The notes beneath the pieces were generated by a model. The model saw only the letters and a list, made by a program, of their open reading frames with translations, was not told the DNA's origin and searched no databases. From contig CANGZG010000089.1 of assembly GCA_947458415.1 (NCBI GenBank), forward strand, positions 1-9,525: a stretch of 9,525 bases of DNA, read 5' to 3'. Numbering within the stretch: position 1 is the stretch's first letter; each line of letters starts with the position of its first letter. Origin of the DNA: Comamonadaceae bacterium. Its GTDB lineage: Bacteria; Pseudomonadota; Gammaproteobacteria; Burkholderiales; Burkholderiaceae_C. This document shows positions 1 to 6,094 of the stretch, one piece after another. A program made the translations under genes and the position numbers.

Positions 1-1367
1 CCAAGCAGGCGAGACATGTGGTGGTGGTGGGAACCCAATGGGGTGACGAGGGCAAAGGCAAGTTGGTCGATTGGTTGACTGAGCGCGCCCAAGGTGTGGT
101 CAGGTTTCAGGGCGGTCACAACGCAGGGCACACGCTCGTCATCCATGGCGTGAAAACCGCGCTGCATTTGATCCCCAGCGGCATCATGCGTCCTGGGATT
201 CGGTGTTACATCGGTAACGGGGTGGTGTTGTCAGCGGGGAAATTGTTTGAAGAAATCGAAGGATTGGAAAAGGCCGGGGTTGAGGTGCGTTCCCGTTTGC
301 GCATCAGCGAAGCCTGTCCGTTGATCTTGCCTTTTCACGCGGCGCTGGATGTCGCCCGTGAAGCCGCTCGCGAACAAGGCGGGGCTGAAAAAATTGGCAC
401 CACCGGTCGTGGCATTGGCCCGTCGTACGAAGACAAAATTGCCCGACGCGCATTGCGGGTCCAAGACTTGAAATACCCCAAGCGATTTGAAGAGAAATTG
501 CGCGAATTGCTGACGTTGCACAACCATGTGTTGACCACATTTTTGGGTTCGCGAGAATTCACATTTGGTGACGCCTTGAAACCTTATGTGGTGAACGGTG
601 AGGTGCAATTCCAACCAGTGTTTGACGAGGCCATGCGCCATGCAGAATTGCTCAAACCCATGATGGCCGATGTGTCTCGCGAGCTGAACGATGCCCATGC
701 CCATGGCGAGAATTTGCTGTTCGAAGGCGCACAAGGCACATTGCTGGATGTGGACCACGGCACCTACCCGTTTGTCACCTCCAGCAATTGCGTGGCGGGC
801 AATGCCGCTGCAGGTTCAGGTGTAGGACCGGGCATGCTTCATTATGTGTTGGGCATCACCAAGGCGTATTGCACCCGTGTGGGTGGAGGGCCGTTCCCAA
901 CCGAACTTGATTGGGATGTGCCAAACACACCAGGCTGGCACATGAGCACGGTGGGTGCAGAAAAAGGCACCACCACAGGCCGCTATCGCCGCTGCGGATG
1001 GTTTGACGCCGCCTTGCTCAAACGCAGCGCACAGGTCAACGGATTGAGTGGTTTGTGCATCACCAAACTCGATGTGCTCGATGGTTTGAGCGAACTCAAG
1101 CTGTGCACCGGTTACCAATTGCATGGTCAGCACACTGACATCTTGCCCATGGGCGCAGACGACATTGCAGACTGCGAACCGGTGTATGAAACCATGCCTG
1201 GATGGACCGACAGCACGGTCGGCATCACTGACCGGGCACGTTTGCCTGTGCAAGCGCAGGCTTATTTGAAGCGCATCGAAGAAGTCACCGGTGTGCCGAT
1301 TCACATGATTTCCACGAGCCCGGACCGAGACCACACCATTTTGATCCGTGACCCTTTTCAACCTTGA
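1..1367 (+). CDS. purA: Adenylosuccinate synthetase, 5' end outside the window
   Basis: PurA joins IMP and aspartate using GTP to make adenylosuccinate, the committed step from IMP to AMP, in the cytoplasm. The phosphate-binding loop GTQWGDEGKGK lies at the very start of the visible sequence, followed by GHNAGHT, TTGRGIGPSYEDK, EGAQGTLLDVDHGTYPF, TRVGGGPFPTEL, GTTTGRYRRCGWFDA and TKLDVLDG, which together define the family along its whole length. A GTG at 18 could be read as a start, but the same frame stays open to base 3 (codons for KQARH before VVVV). Betaproteobacterial PurA normally carries several residues before this valine run, so I treat the gene as cut by the window edge. The stop is TGA at 1365-1367. 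About 450 residues are visible, close to the full family length. A phosphoribosyltransferase gene follows after 15 bp, probably in the same operon. Confidence 0.97.
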   Translation, partial: KQARHVVVVGTQWGDEGKGKLVDWLTERAQGVVRFQGGHNAGHTLVIHGVKTALHLIPSGIMRPGIRCYIGNGVVLSAGKLFEEIEGLEKAGVEVRSRLRISEACPLILPFHAALDVAREAAREQGGAEKIGTTGRGIGPSYEDKIARRALRVQDLKYPKRFEEKLRELLTLHNHVLTTFLGSREFTFGDALKPYVVNGEVQFQPVFDEAMRHAELLKPMMADVSRELNDAHAHGENLLFEGAQGTLLDVDHGTYPFVTSSNCVAGNAAAGSGVGPGMLHYVLGITKAYCTRVGGGPFPTELDWDVPNTPGWHMSTVGAEKGTTTGRYRRCGWFDAALLKRSAQVNGLSGLCITKLDVLDGLSELKLCTGYQLHGQHTDILPMGADDIADCEPVYETMPGWTDSTVGITDRARLPVQAQAYLKRIEEVTGVPIHMISTSPDRDHTILIRDPFQP

Positions 1368-1382
1368 TTTGCGAGCCTTGCC

Positions 1383-1907
1383 ATGCTGACTGAAGACGGT
1401 AAACATTTGTACGTGTCCTACGACGAATACAACAACCTGATTGAAAAACTGGCGATCAAAATCCACCAATCGAATTGGGAGTTCGACACCATCTTGTGTC
1501 TGGCCAGAGGCGGCATGCGTCCAGGCGATGTGTTGTCGCGCATTTTTGACAAACCGTTGGCCATCATGTCCACCAGTTCCTACCGTTCTGAAGGCGGCAC
1601 GGTGCAAGGCCATTTGGACATAGCGCGCTACATCACCACACCCAAGGGTGAAATCGCTGGACGCGTGTTGTTGGTAGACGATTTGGCAGATTCAGGCCAC
1701 ACTTTGAATGCGGTCATTGATTTGTTGAAAAACAATTACTCGCCCATCACCGAACTCAGAAGCGCAGTCATTTGGACCAAAGGTGTGTCCAGTTTTGTGC
1801 CTGACTTTTCAGTGGAGTTTTTGCCCACCAACCCGTGGATACACCAACCGTTCGAAGCCTACGACACGATGCGCCCAGTGCACTTGCTGGAGAAATGGCG
1901 GGTCTGA
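1383..1907 (+). CDS. Purine-type phosphoribosyltransferase, substrate not certain
   Basis: A 174-residue type I phosphoribosyltransferase. Such enzymes transfer ribose phosphate from PRPP to a base. The PRPP-binding loop is VLLVDDLADSGHT (residues 95-107), with the paired acidic residues D99-D100 and the SGHT phosphate contact. ARGGMRPGD (residues 41-49) matches the pyrophosphate loop. The overall form is closest to hypoxanthine/xanthine-guanine phosphoribosyltransferases, which convert a free purine base to IMP, XMP or GMP. The gene sits 15 bp behind purA and 3 bp before metC, and a purA-phosphoribosyltransferase pair is familiar in Burkholderiales, which supports a purine salvage role. I see no strong Shine-Dalgarno sequence before ATG 1383 (upstream reads TTTGCGAGCCTTGCC), so translation may depend partly on coupling to purA. 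The exact base used cannot be read from the sequence; a regulatory role instead of salvage is possible. Confidence 0.9.
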   Translation: MLTEDGKHLYVSYDEYNNLIEKLAIKIHQSNWEFDTILCLARGGMRPGDVLSRIFDKPLAIMSTSSYRSEGGTVQGHLDIARYITTPKGEIAGRVLLVDDLADSGHTLNAVIDLLKNNYSPITELRSAVIWTKGVSSFVPDFSVEFLPTNPWIHQPFEAYDTMRPVHLLEKWRV

Positions 1908-1910
1908 GGC

Positions 1911-3152
1911 ATGAAGCCTGATACCGCGCTGATCCACCACGGTTACGTGGCGCCGCAGGATTTTCAGTCGCCCCAAATCGCGGTACACAAAGCGTCTTCG
2001 GTGTTCTTTCCCCATGTCAAAGCCATGCGTGAGCGCAATTGGTTGGACAAAACCGGTTACACCTATGGCTTGCATGGCACACCCACCACGTTCACCTTGG
2101 AAGAACGCTTGTGTCAGCTGGAAGGCGCCAAGCATGCGCTGCTGTTACCGAGTGGTTTGGCCGCCCTCGCGCAAGTGAATTTGGGGTTGCTGAAATCGGG
2201 TGATGAAATTTTGATACCCGACAACGCCTACGCGCCGTTGAAGTCTTTGGCCGAAGCAGAGTTGGCGCACTGGGGCATCACACACCAGTATTACGACCCG
2301 ATGAACCCGCAAAGCTTGGCGGAAAGCATCGGTCCTCAAACCCGTTTGGTGTGGTTGGAAGCGCCTGGTTCGGTCACTTTGGAATTTCCTGATTTACCCG
2401 CTTTGCTTCGCATTTGCCAGTCGCATGGTGTGTGGACTGCTTTGGACAACACTTGGGGCGCGGGCATTGCGTTTTCCGCGTTCAATTGTTTGCCCGATGC
2501 CCCCCTTGGGCAACAAGGTGTTGACATCAGTGTCCATGCGCTGACCAAATACCCCAGCGGCGGCGGTGATGTGCTGATGGGCAGCATCACCACGTGCCGC
2601 GATGACCTTGCCAAGCGGCTCAAACTCAGTCACATGCGTTTGGGGTTTGGCGTGGGCGGCAATGACGCCGAATTGGTGTTGCGTTCATTGCCCAGCATTG
2701 GCATGCGGTACCGCGCGCAAGACGCAAGCTGTCGGCGCGTCGCGGCTTGGTGCTTGCAGCAACCAGCGATTGCCCAAGTGTTGCACCCGGCAGTGGCTTC
2801 GTCACCTGGTCATGCCCATTGGCGAGACCTGTGTGCGCAAGGGCTTGCCGAAGACGCACCCGTGCATTCGGGTGGTGCGGCGGCCAGTTTGTTGGGTTTG
2901 CGTTTCCACCCTCGTTTCAAGCCATCCCAAGTAGATGACTTTTGTAACCGATTGACATGCTTCAAATTGGGTTACAGCTGGGCGGGACCGATCAGCTTGG
3001 CGGTGCCGTATGACTTGAAGACCATGCGCCAAATGGCCGATCCCTCATTGCTTGAAGGCGGTTATGTGCGTTTGTCGATTGGCTGGGAAGCGGCAGACGA
3101 TTTGACAGAAGACTTGGCGCAAGCTTTGGCTGCGTTCACTCAAGAAAACTGA
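1911..3152 (+). CDS. metC: Cystathionine beta-lyase (PLP-dependent transsulfuration enzyme)
   Basis: A 413-residue member of the Cys/Met-metabolism PLP enzyme family (fold type I). Cystathionine beta-lyase splits cystathionine into homocysteine, pyruvate and ammonia, the next-to-last stage of methionine synthesis, in the cytoplasm. The PLP lysine is K213 in SVHALTKYPSGGGD. Other landmarks are GYTYGLHGTPTT (residues 49-60, cofactor phosphate and active-site tyrosines), LEAPGSVTLE (149-158), ALDNTW (177-182, with D179 contacting the pyridine nitrogen) and VRLSIGWE (386-393, with R387 as the substrate-carboxylate arginine). The GTPTT and LEAPGS forms resemble MetC more than cystathionine gamma-synthase. 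It begins 3 bp after the phosphoribosyltransferase stop; the nearest purine-rich stretch (TGAGG) is almost against the ATG. The last 13 bp overlap the tail of convergent mnmH. A related lyase such as a methionine gamma-lyase cannot be fully excluded. Confidence 0.9.
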   Translation: MKPDTALIHHGYVAPQDFQSPQIAVHKASSVFFPHVKAMRERNWLDKTGYTYGLHGTPTTFTLEERLCQLEGAKHALLLPSGLAALAQVNLGLLKSGDEILIPDNAYAPLKSLAEAELAHWGITHQYYDPMNPQSLAESIGPQTRLVWLEAPGSVTLEFPDLPALLRICQSHGVWTALDNTWGAGIAFSAFNCLPDAPLGQQGVDISVHALTKYPSGGGDVLMGSITTCRDDLAKRLKLSHMRLGFGVGGNDAELVLRSLPSIGMRYRAQDASCRRVAAWCLQQPAIAQVLHPAVASSPGHAHWRDLCAQGLAEDAPVHSGGAAASLLGLRFHPRFKPSQVDDFCNRLTCFKLGYSWAGPISLAVPYDLKTMRQMADPSLLEGGYVRLSIGWEAADDLTEDLAQALAAFTQEN

Positions 3153-4219
3153 TCGCTTAATTGCTGAGCCAAGTGCCGCATGCTGCTCGGATGGCGGTCT
3201 GGCAACGCCGCTTTGCGTGCATGGGCAAATTGAACAAAATTGCGCGCCACCGATTTGGCATAGGTCGGGTCGTAATGGTGAATCAGCAAATCGCGCACCA
3301 CCGGTTCCACCTTGCCTTGTTCCAGTTGTGTTTGCCAAGCGTGAACCACCGCTTTGCCTTTGAGTTCGGTCAGCAAGGTCAAGCGTTCGGCAAATTGTGC
3401 GCGGTCGTCTGCGAAGAATGCATAGTCTTCCATCAGCAATTGCACGCGTTCATCGTCACTCAGTTGCAAGTCAATGCAAGGACTCTCGCGCATGGCGTCC
3501 ATCAGTGCTTGCGGCACCGCGACATTGCCCACTTTTTTGCTTTCTGCTTCGACAAACACGGGACGGGCTGGGTCAAATTGTCGCAATGCGTCCCACACCA
3601 AGGTGTCGAAATTTTTTTGACTGGGTTGTGGCACACCGGGTATGCGTCCGAGCACGGAACTGCGGTGGCGGGCCAGCTCTTCCAGGTCCAACACCTGAGC
3701 GCCACCTGTCTGCAATGCATGAAGCAAGCGGGTTTTGCCCGAACCGGTCGGTCCGGTGATGATTTGAAACCGCAGTGGTTTGACCAAGCGTGAAATGTCG
3801 TTCAGCATGGCCGCCCGAAAGGCTTTGTAGCCACCCTCAATAAACCAGACGCGAAAGCCGATTTGACCCAACACCAGTGCCAATGAGCCACTGCGTTTGC
3901 CGCCGCGCCAACAGTAAATCAATGGTTGCCAATCTTTTGACAAGCCCATGACGTTGCGTTCAATGTGTTTGGCAATGTTGGATGCCACCAGCATCGCACC
4001 CACTTTGTTCGCCTCGAACGGGCTGGCTTGTTTGTAAAGCGTACCGACACGAACGCGCTCTTCATTGGTCAGCGAAGGCCAGTTGAGCGCACCAGGCAAA
4101 TGGTCCAGCGCGAATTCATCTTCGGTTCTGGCGTCAATGATGCAAGCAAACCCGTTGTCGTTCGGGGGCAATGCCATGCGTTCGATGGCGACCTCAGGGC
4201 TGATCGGGTGTGCCGCCAT
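3140..4219 (-). CDS. mnmH: tRNA 2-selenouridine synthase
   Basis: MnmH (also SelU or YbbB) replaces sulfur by selenium in 5-substituted 2-thiouridine at the wobble position of some tRNAs, using selenophosphate and a geranylated intermediate. Starting at ATG 4219 the product is 359 residues, normal for the family. The N-terminal rhodanese domain holds the catalytic cysteine C103 in LIYCWRGGKRSGS, and the C-terminal nucleotide-binding domain carries the P-loop GPTGSGKT (residues 156-163) and the VEAESKKVG motif near 223-231. The reading frame is open for another 163 codons upstream, but that part lies under tesA and resembles nothing. ATG 4219 overlaps the tesA stop by one base (TGATG), which points to translational coupling within a tesA-mnmH operon. 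The enzyme needs SelD-made selenophosphate, and selD is not in this window. The 3' end overlaps metC by 13 bp. Confidence 0.95.
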   Translation of the reverse strand: MAAHPISPEVAIERMALPPNDNGFACIIDARTEDEFALDHLPGALNWPSLTNEERVRVGTLYKQASPFEANKVGAMLVASNIAKHIERNVMGLSKDWQPLIYCWRGGKRSGSLALVLGQIGFRVWFIEGGYKAFRAAMLNDISRLVKPLRFQIITGPTGSGKTRLLHALQTGGAQVLDLEELARHRSSVLGRIPGVPQPSQKNFDTLVWDALRQFDPARPVFVEAESKKVGNVAVPQALMDAMRESPCIDLQLSDDERVQLLMEDYAFFADDRAQFAERLTLLTELKGKAVVHAWQTQLEQGKVEPVVRDLLIHHYDPTYAKSVARNFVQFAHARKAALPDRHPSSMRHLAQQLSDQFS

Positions 4220-4866
4220 CAGAGCATTCTCTTGAGCACGGGCCAGACATTGCGCAAGATGATCGGGTGCGCCTCGGCTTTGGGATGAATCCGGTCGGGT
4301 TGAAACAAGGCGGTCGGGTCGGTGGCATCGGCCACGCCTTTGAGCATGAAAGGGACAAGTTGGGTGCGCTGTTGTTGACTGATGCGCGCAAACATGCGGC
4401 TGAAATCTTGTGCGTATGCTTGGCCATAGTTGGGCGGCACTTGCATGCCAATCAACAACACGCTGGCTTTGGCTTTTTGGCTCGCCTCGATCATTTGGGT
4501 GAGGTTGTTTTCTGTGGTCTTGAGCGGAAAACCGCGCAAGGCATCGTTGCCGCCCAATTCGATCACCACCACGTTGGGGGTGTGCTGCTTTAACAAAGCG
4601 GGAAGTCTGGCCAGACCGCCTGCGGTGGTGTCGCCGCTGACGCTGGCATTGACCACTTGCCACGGTGGTTTGTGGTTGGCCAATTGTTGGCTCAGCAACG
4701 CGACCCAACCAGTGCCTCTGGCAATGCCATATTCCGCGCTCAGAGAGTCGCCCACCACCACAATGGTTCGTGGCTGATCTTTGCTCTGTGCAAGACCCGA
4801 AAGACCCATCACAGACAAGCCTACAGCCAGGCGGTTAAAGTCTCTGCGTCTTAACTCGGATTTCAC
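4219..4866 (-). CDS. tesA: Exported SGNH-family esterase / acyl-CoA thioesterase I (TesA-like)
   Basis: A 215-residue SGNH hydrolase of the TesA/arylesterase type, which hydrolyses acyl thioesters, lysophospholipids and small esters in the periplasm. Family blocks run in order: GDSLSAEYG with nucleophile S41, ASVSGDTT with oxyanion glycine G78, ELGGNDALRG with oxyanion N107, and DRIHP with the catalytic pair D191 and H194. LARLPALLKQH and PPNYG are also typical. The first 29 residues form an export signal: a basic n-region RRRDFNR, a hydrophobic stretch LAVGLSVMGLSGLA, then QSK. The RRxF pattern suggests the Tat route in place of the Sec signal seen in E. coli TesA. The start is GTG 4866, supported by the strong ribosome-binding sequence AAAGGTGAGG seven bases upstream. 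The stop overlaps the mnmH start. The divergent ABC ATPase gene starts 3 bp away, the same head-to-head pairing as tesA/ybbA in E. coli. Confidence 0.92.
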   Translation of the reverse strand: MKSELRRRDFNRLAVGLSVMGLSGLAQSKDQPRTIVVVGDSLSAEYGIARGTGWVALLSQQLANHKPPWQVVNASVSGDTTAGGLARLPALLKQHTPNVVVIELGGNDALRGFPLKTTENNLTQMIEASQKAKASVLLIGMQVPPNYGQAYAQDFSRMFARISQQQRTQLVPFMLKGVADATDPTALFQPDRIHPKAEAHPIILRNVWPVLKRML

Positions 4867-4869
4867 GGA

Positions 4870-5547
4870 ATGCCCTCACCTTTGATTTCGGTCTCTCATG
4901 TGTACAAGTCGGTGACGGATGCCACCGGTACCTTGGACATTCTCCGCGATATCGATTTCACCTTGATGCCAAAGGAAACCATCGCCATCGTCGGCGCCTC
5001 GGGCTCAGGCAAAAGCACCTTGCTCAGCATCATGGCGGGTCTTGACACGCCCACGCGTGGCACGGTGCATTTGGCAGACCAAGACATGTTTGCGTTGAAC
5101 GAAGACCAACGCGCTGCACTGCGCGCCAAACACATCGGGTTTGTGTTTCAAAGTTTTCAGCTGTTGGCACCCTTGACCGCCTTAGAAAACGTCATGTTGC
5201 CGCTGGAGTTGGCCGGGCATGTCGACCCCAAACCGGTGGCCAAAGACATGTTGGCGCGCGTGGGTTTGTCCGAACGTTTGAATCACTACCCAAAAGTGAT
5301 GAGTGGTGGCGAACAACAGCGCGTGGCTTTGGCGCGTGCATTTGTGGTCAAGCCTCAGGTGTTGCTGGCCGATGAACCCACGGGCAGTTTGGACCACGCC
5401 ACCGGCGAGACCATCATGCAACTGATGTTGAGTTTGAACCAAGAACTGGGCACCACCCTGGTGTTGGTGACGCATGATTTGGCATTGAGCCGACGCTGCG
5501 ACCGTCGCTTGGTGATGGAGGCGGGCCGCGCGAGCTGGCAACCCTGA
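4870..5547 (+). CDS. ybbA: ABC transporter ATP-binding protein, YbbA/LolD type, no permease nearby
   Basis: A 225-residue ABC ATPase of the MacB/LolD/YbbA group, whose members power membrane proteins acting on lipoproteins or other envelope substrates. All ATPase motifs are intact: Walker A GASGSGKST (42-50), Q-loop Q94 in FVFQSFQLL, signature MSGGEQQRVALARA (from 144), Walker B VLLADE (164-169), D-loop SLD (173-175) and H-loop H202 in VTHD. There is no signal peptide or membrane segment, so it is a cytoplasmic subunit. The position head-to-head with tesA matches E. coli ybbA and favours YbbA over LolD. In E. coli the permease gene ybbP follows directly; here smpB follows on the opposite strand, so no partner is encoded in the window. 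ATG 4870 has only a poor ribosome-binding sequence (CGGA directly before it), and any promoter must lie inside tesA. Confidence 0.9.
   Translation: MPSPLISVSHVYKSVTDATGTLDILRDIDFTLMPKETIAIVGASGSGKSTLLSIMAGLDTPTRGTVHLADQDMFALNEDQRAALRAKHIGFVFQSFQLLAPLTALENVMLPLELAGHVDPKPVAKDMLARVGLSERLNHYPKVMSGGEQQRVALARAFVVKPQVLLADEPTGSLDHATGETIMQLMLSLNQELGTTLVLVTHDLALSRRCDRRLVMEAGRASWQP
4874..4883 (-). promoter_or_regulatory. Ribosome-binding site of tesA, inside the ABC ATPase coding start
   Basis: Read on the minus strand, AAAGGTGAGG ends seven bases before the GTG at 4866. It is the best Shine-Dalgarno match near this junction and decides the tesA start. It lies wholly within codons 2-5 of the oppositely oriented ABC ATPase gene, so the two 5' ends share sequence. 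Confidence 0.7.
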
Positions 5548-5557
5548 GTTCAGCGGG
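5542..5557. other. Imperfect dyad spanning both stop codons of ybbA and smpB
   Basis: The bases CCCTGAGTTCAGCGGG form an inverted repeat with one unpaired C. The TGA that ends the ABC ATPase gene and the TCA that is the smpB stop on the other strand face each other across a 2-bp centre. It could fold as a short hairpin with a small loop. No T-run follows on either strand, so it is at best a weak bidirectional terminator and may be chance. Confidence 0.3.
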
Positions 5558-6023
5558 TGCGCTGTTTCATCGCGCGCTCCACTTCGCGCTTGCCCTCGCG
5601 GTCTTTGATGGTGTCTCGCTTGTCGTGTTCGGCTTTGCCTTTGGCCAAGGCAATCTCGCATTTGATGCGACCATTTTTCCAATGCAGGTTCAATGGCACC
5701 AAGGTGTAGCCTTTTTGTTCGACCTTGCCGATCAATCGACGGATCTCGTCTTTGTGCAACAGCAATTTGCGGGAACGCACCGCATCTGGGTTGACATGGG
5801 TGGACGCGGTTTTCAAGGGATTGATCTGGCAGCCAATGACAAACATTTCACCGTTGCGGATAACCACGTAGCCATCGGTCAGTTGCACTTTGCCCTCGCG
5901 CGCTGCTTTGACTTCCCAACCTTCCAGCACCATGCCTGCCTCTAGGCGTTCTTCGAAAAAATAATTGAACGCGGCTTTTTTGTTGTCCGCGATTCGGGTT
6001 TGGGGTGCAGTTTTGCTGGCCAT
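5550..6023 (-). CDS. smpB: SsrA (tmRNA)-binding protein
   Basis: SmpB binds tmRNA and carries it into the empty A site of stalled ribosomes, starting trans-translation, which tags the incomplete protein and frees the ribosome. From ATG 6023 the product is 157 residues, the usual length. Recognisable parts are ADNKKAAFNYFFEE (residues 12-25), GWEVKAAREGKVQL (35-48, the family's G-EVK-R-GK motif), HVNPDAVRSRKLLLHK (76-91), LVPLNLHWKNGRIKCEIALAKGK (108-130) and the basic tail beginning HDKRDTIKDREGKRE (133 onward), which enters the mRNA channel. An in-frame extension upstream (MRAIVKTPPCLFF) has no support. Directly before the ATG is a pyrimidine run (TCTTCTCTCTC) with no Shine-Dalgarno sequence, which is odd. 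The gene ends 2 bp from the ABC ATPase gene and diverges from ratA. No tmRNA gene (ssrA) is present here. Confidence 0.96.
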   Translation of the reverse strand: MASKTAPQTRIADNKKAAFNYFFEERLEAGMVLEGWEVKAAREGKVQLTDGYVVIRNGEMFVIGCQINPLKTASTHVNPDAVRSRKLLLHKDEIRRLIGKVEQKGYTLVPLNLHWKNGRIKCEIALAKGKAEHDKRDTIKDREGKREVERAMKQRTR

Positions 6024-6094
6024 GAGAGAGAAGAATAAACAAGGCGGGGTCTTTACAATTGCCCGCAACGCCAGTGTGGCATGAACTGCATTCT
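6024..6094. promoter_or_regulatory. Divergent promoter region between smpB and ratA
   Basis: These 71 bp separate two divergent genes and should hold both promoters. On the plus strand, TACAAT at 6054-6059 matches five of six bases of the -10 consensus and would serve ratA, but I see no good -35 at normal spacing. On the minus strand, TATTCT (6037 back to 6032) is a weaker -10 candidate lying only eight bases before the smpB ATG. Neither start codon has a clear Shine-Dalgarno sequence. The promoter calls are inference from short matches. Confidence 0.35.

Noticed and set aside
18..20. GTG at 18 as the true purA start
   Set aside because: The frame stays open to the window edge, and homologues carry residues before the valine run; the GTG is more likely an internal valine codon.
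18..30. GTG repeat at the beginning of the window as a microsatellite
   Set aside because: It encodes the conserved valine run before GTQWGDEG in PurA, so it is coding sequence, not an independent repeat.
816..1613. A 265-codon minus-strand frame over the end of purA and the start of the phosphoribosyltransferase
   Set aside because: Antisense shadow of two clear genes, low-complexity His/Gln/Val-rich product, no domain and no ribosome-binding site of note.
3161..3793. A 210-codon plus-strand frame inside mnmH
   Set aside because: Complement shadow of the mnmH nucleotide-binding domain; no recognised motif.
4220..4708. In-frame N-terminal extension of mnmH by 163 codons
   Set aside because: The extension lies under tesA in another frame, is Arg/His/Gln-rich and resembles no domain. 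ATG 4219 gives the normal MnmH length and overlaps the tesA stop as expected for coupled genes.
5182..5682. A 166-codon minus-strand frame bridging the ABC ATPase and smpB
   Set aside because: Gln/His/Arg-rich, antisense to the ATPase and out of frame with smpB; both overlapped genes have full motifs.
6059..6061. TTG at 6059 as the ratA start
   Set aside because: It would overlap the TACAAT -10 candidate and add 12 residues with no family match; ATG 6095 aligns with known RatA starts.
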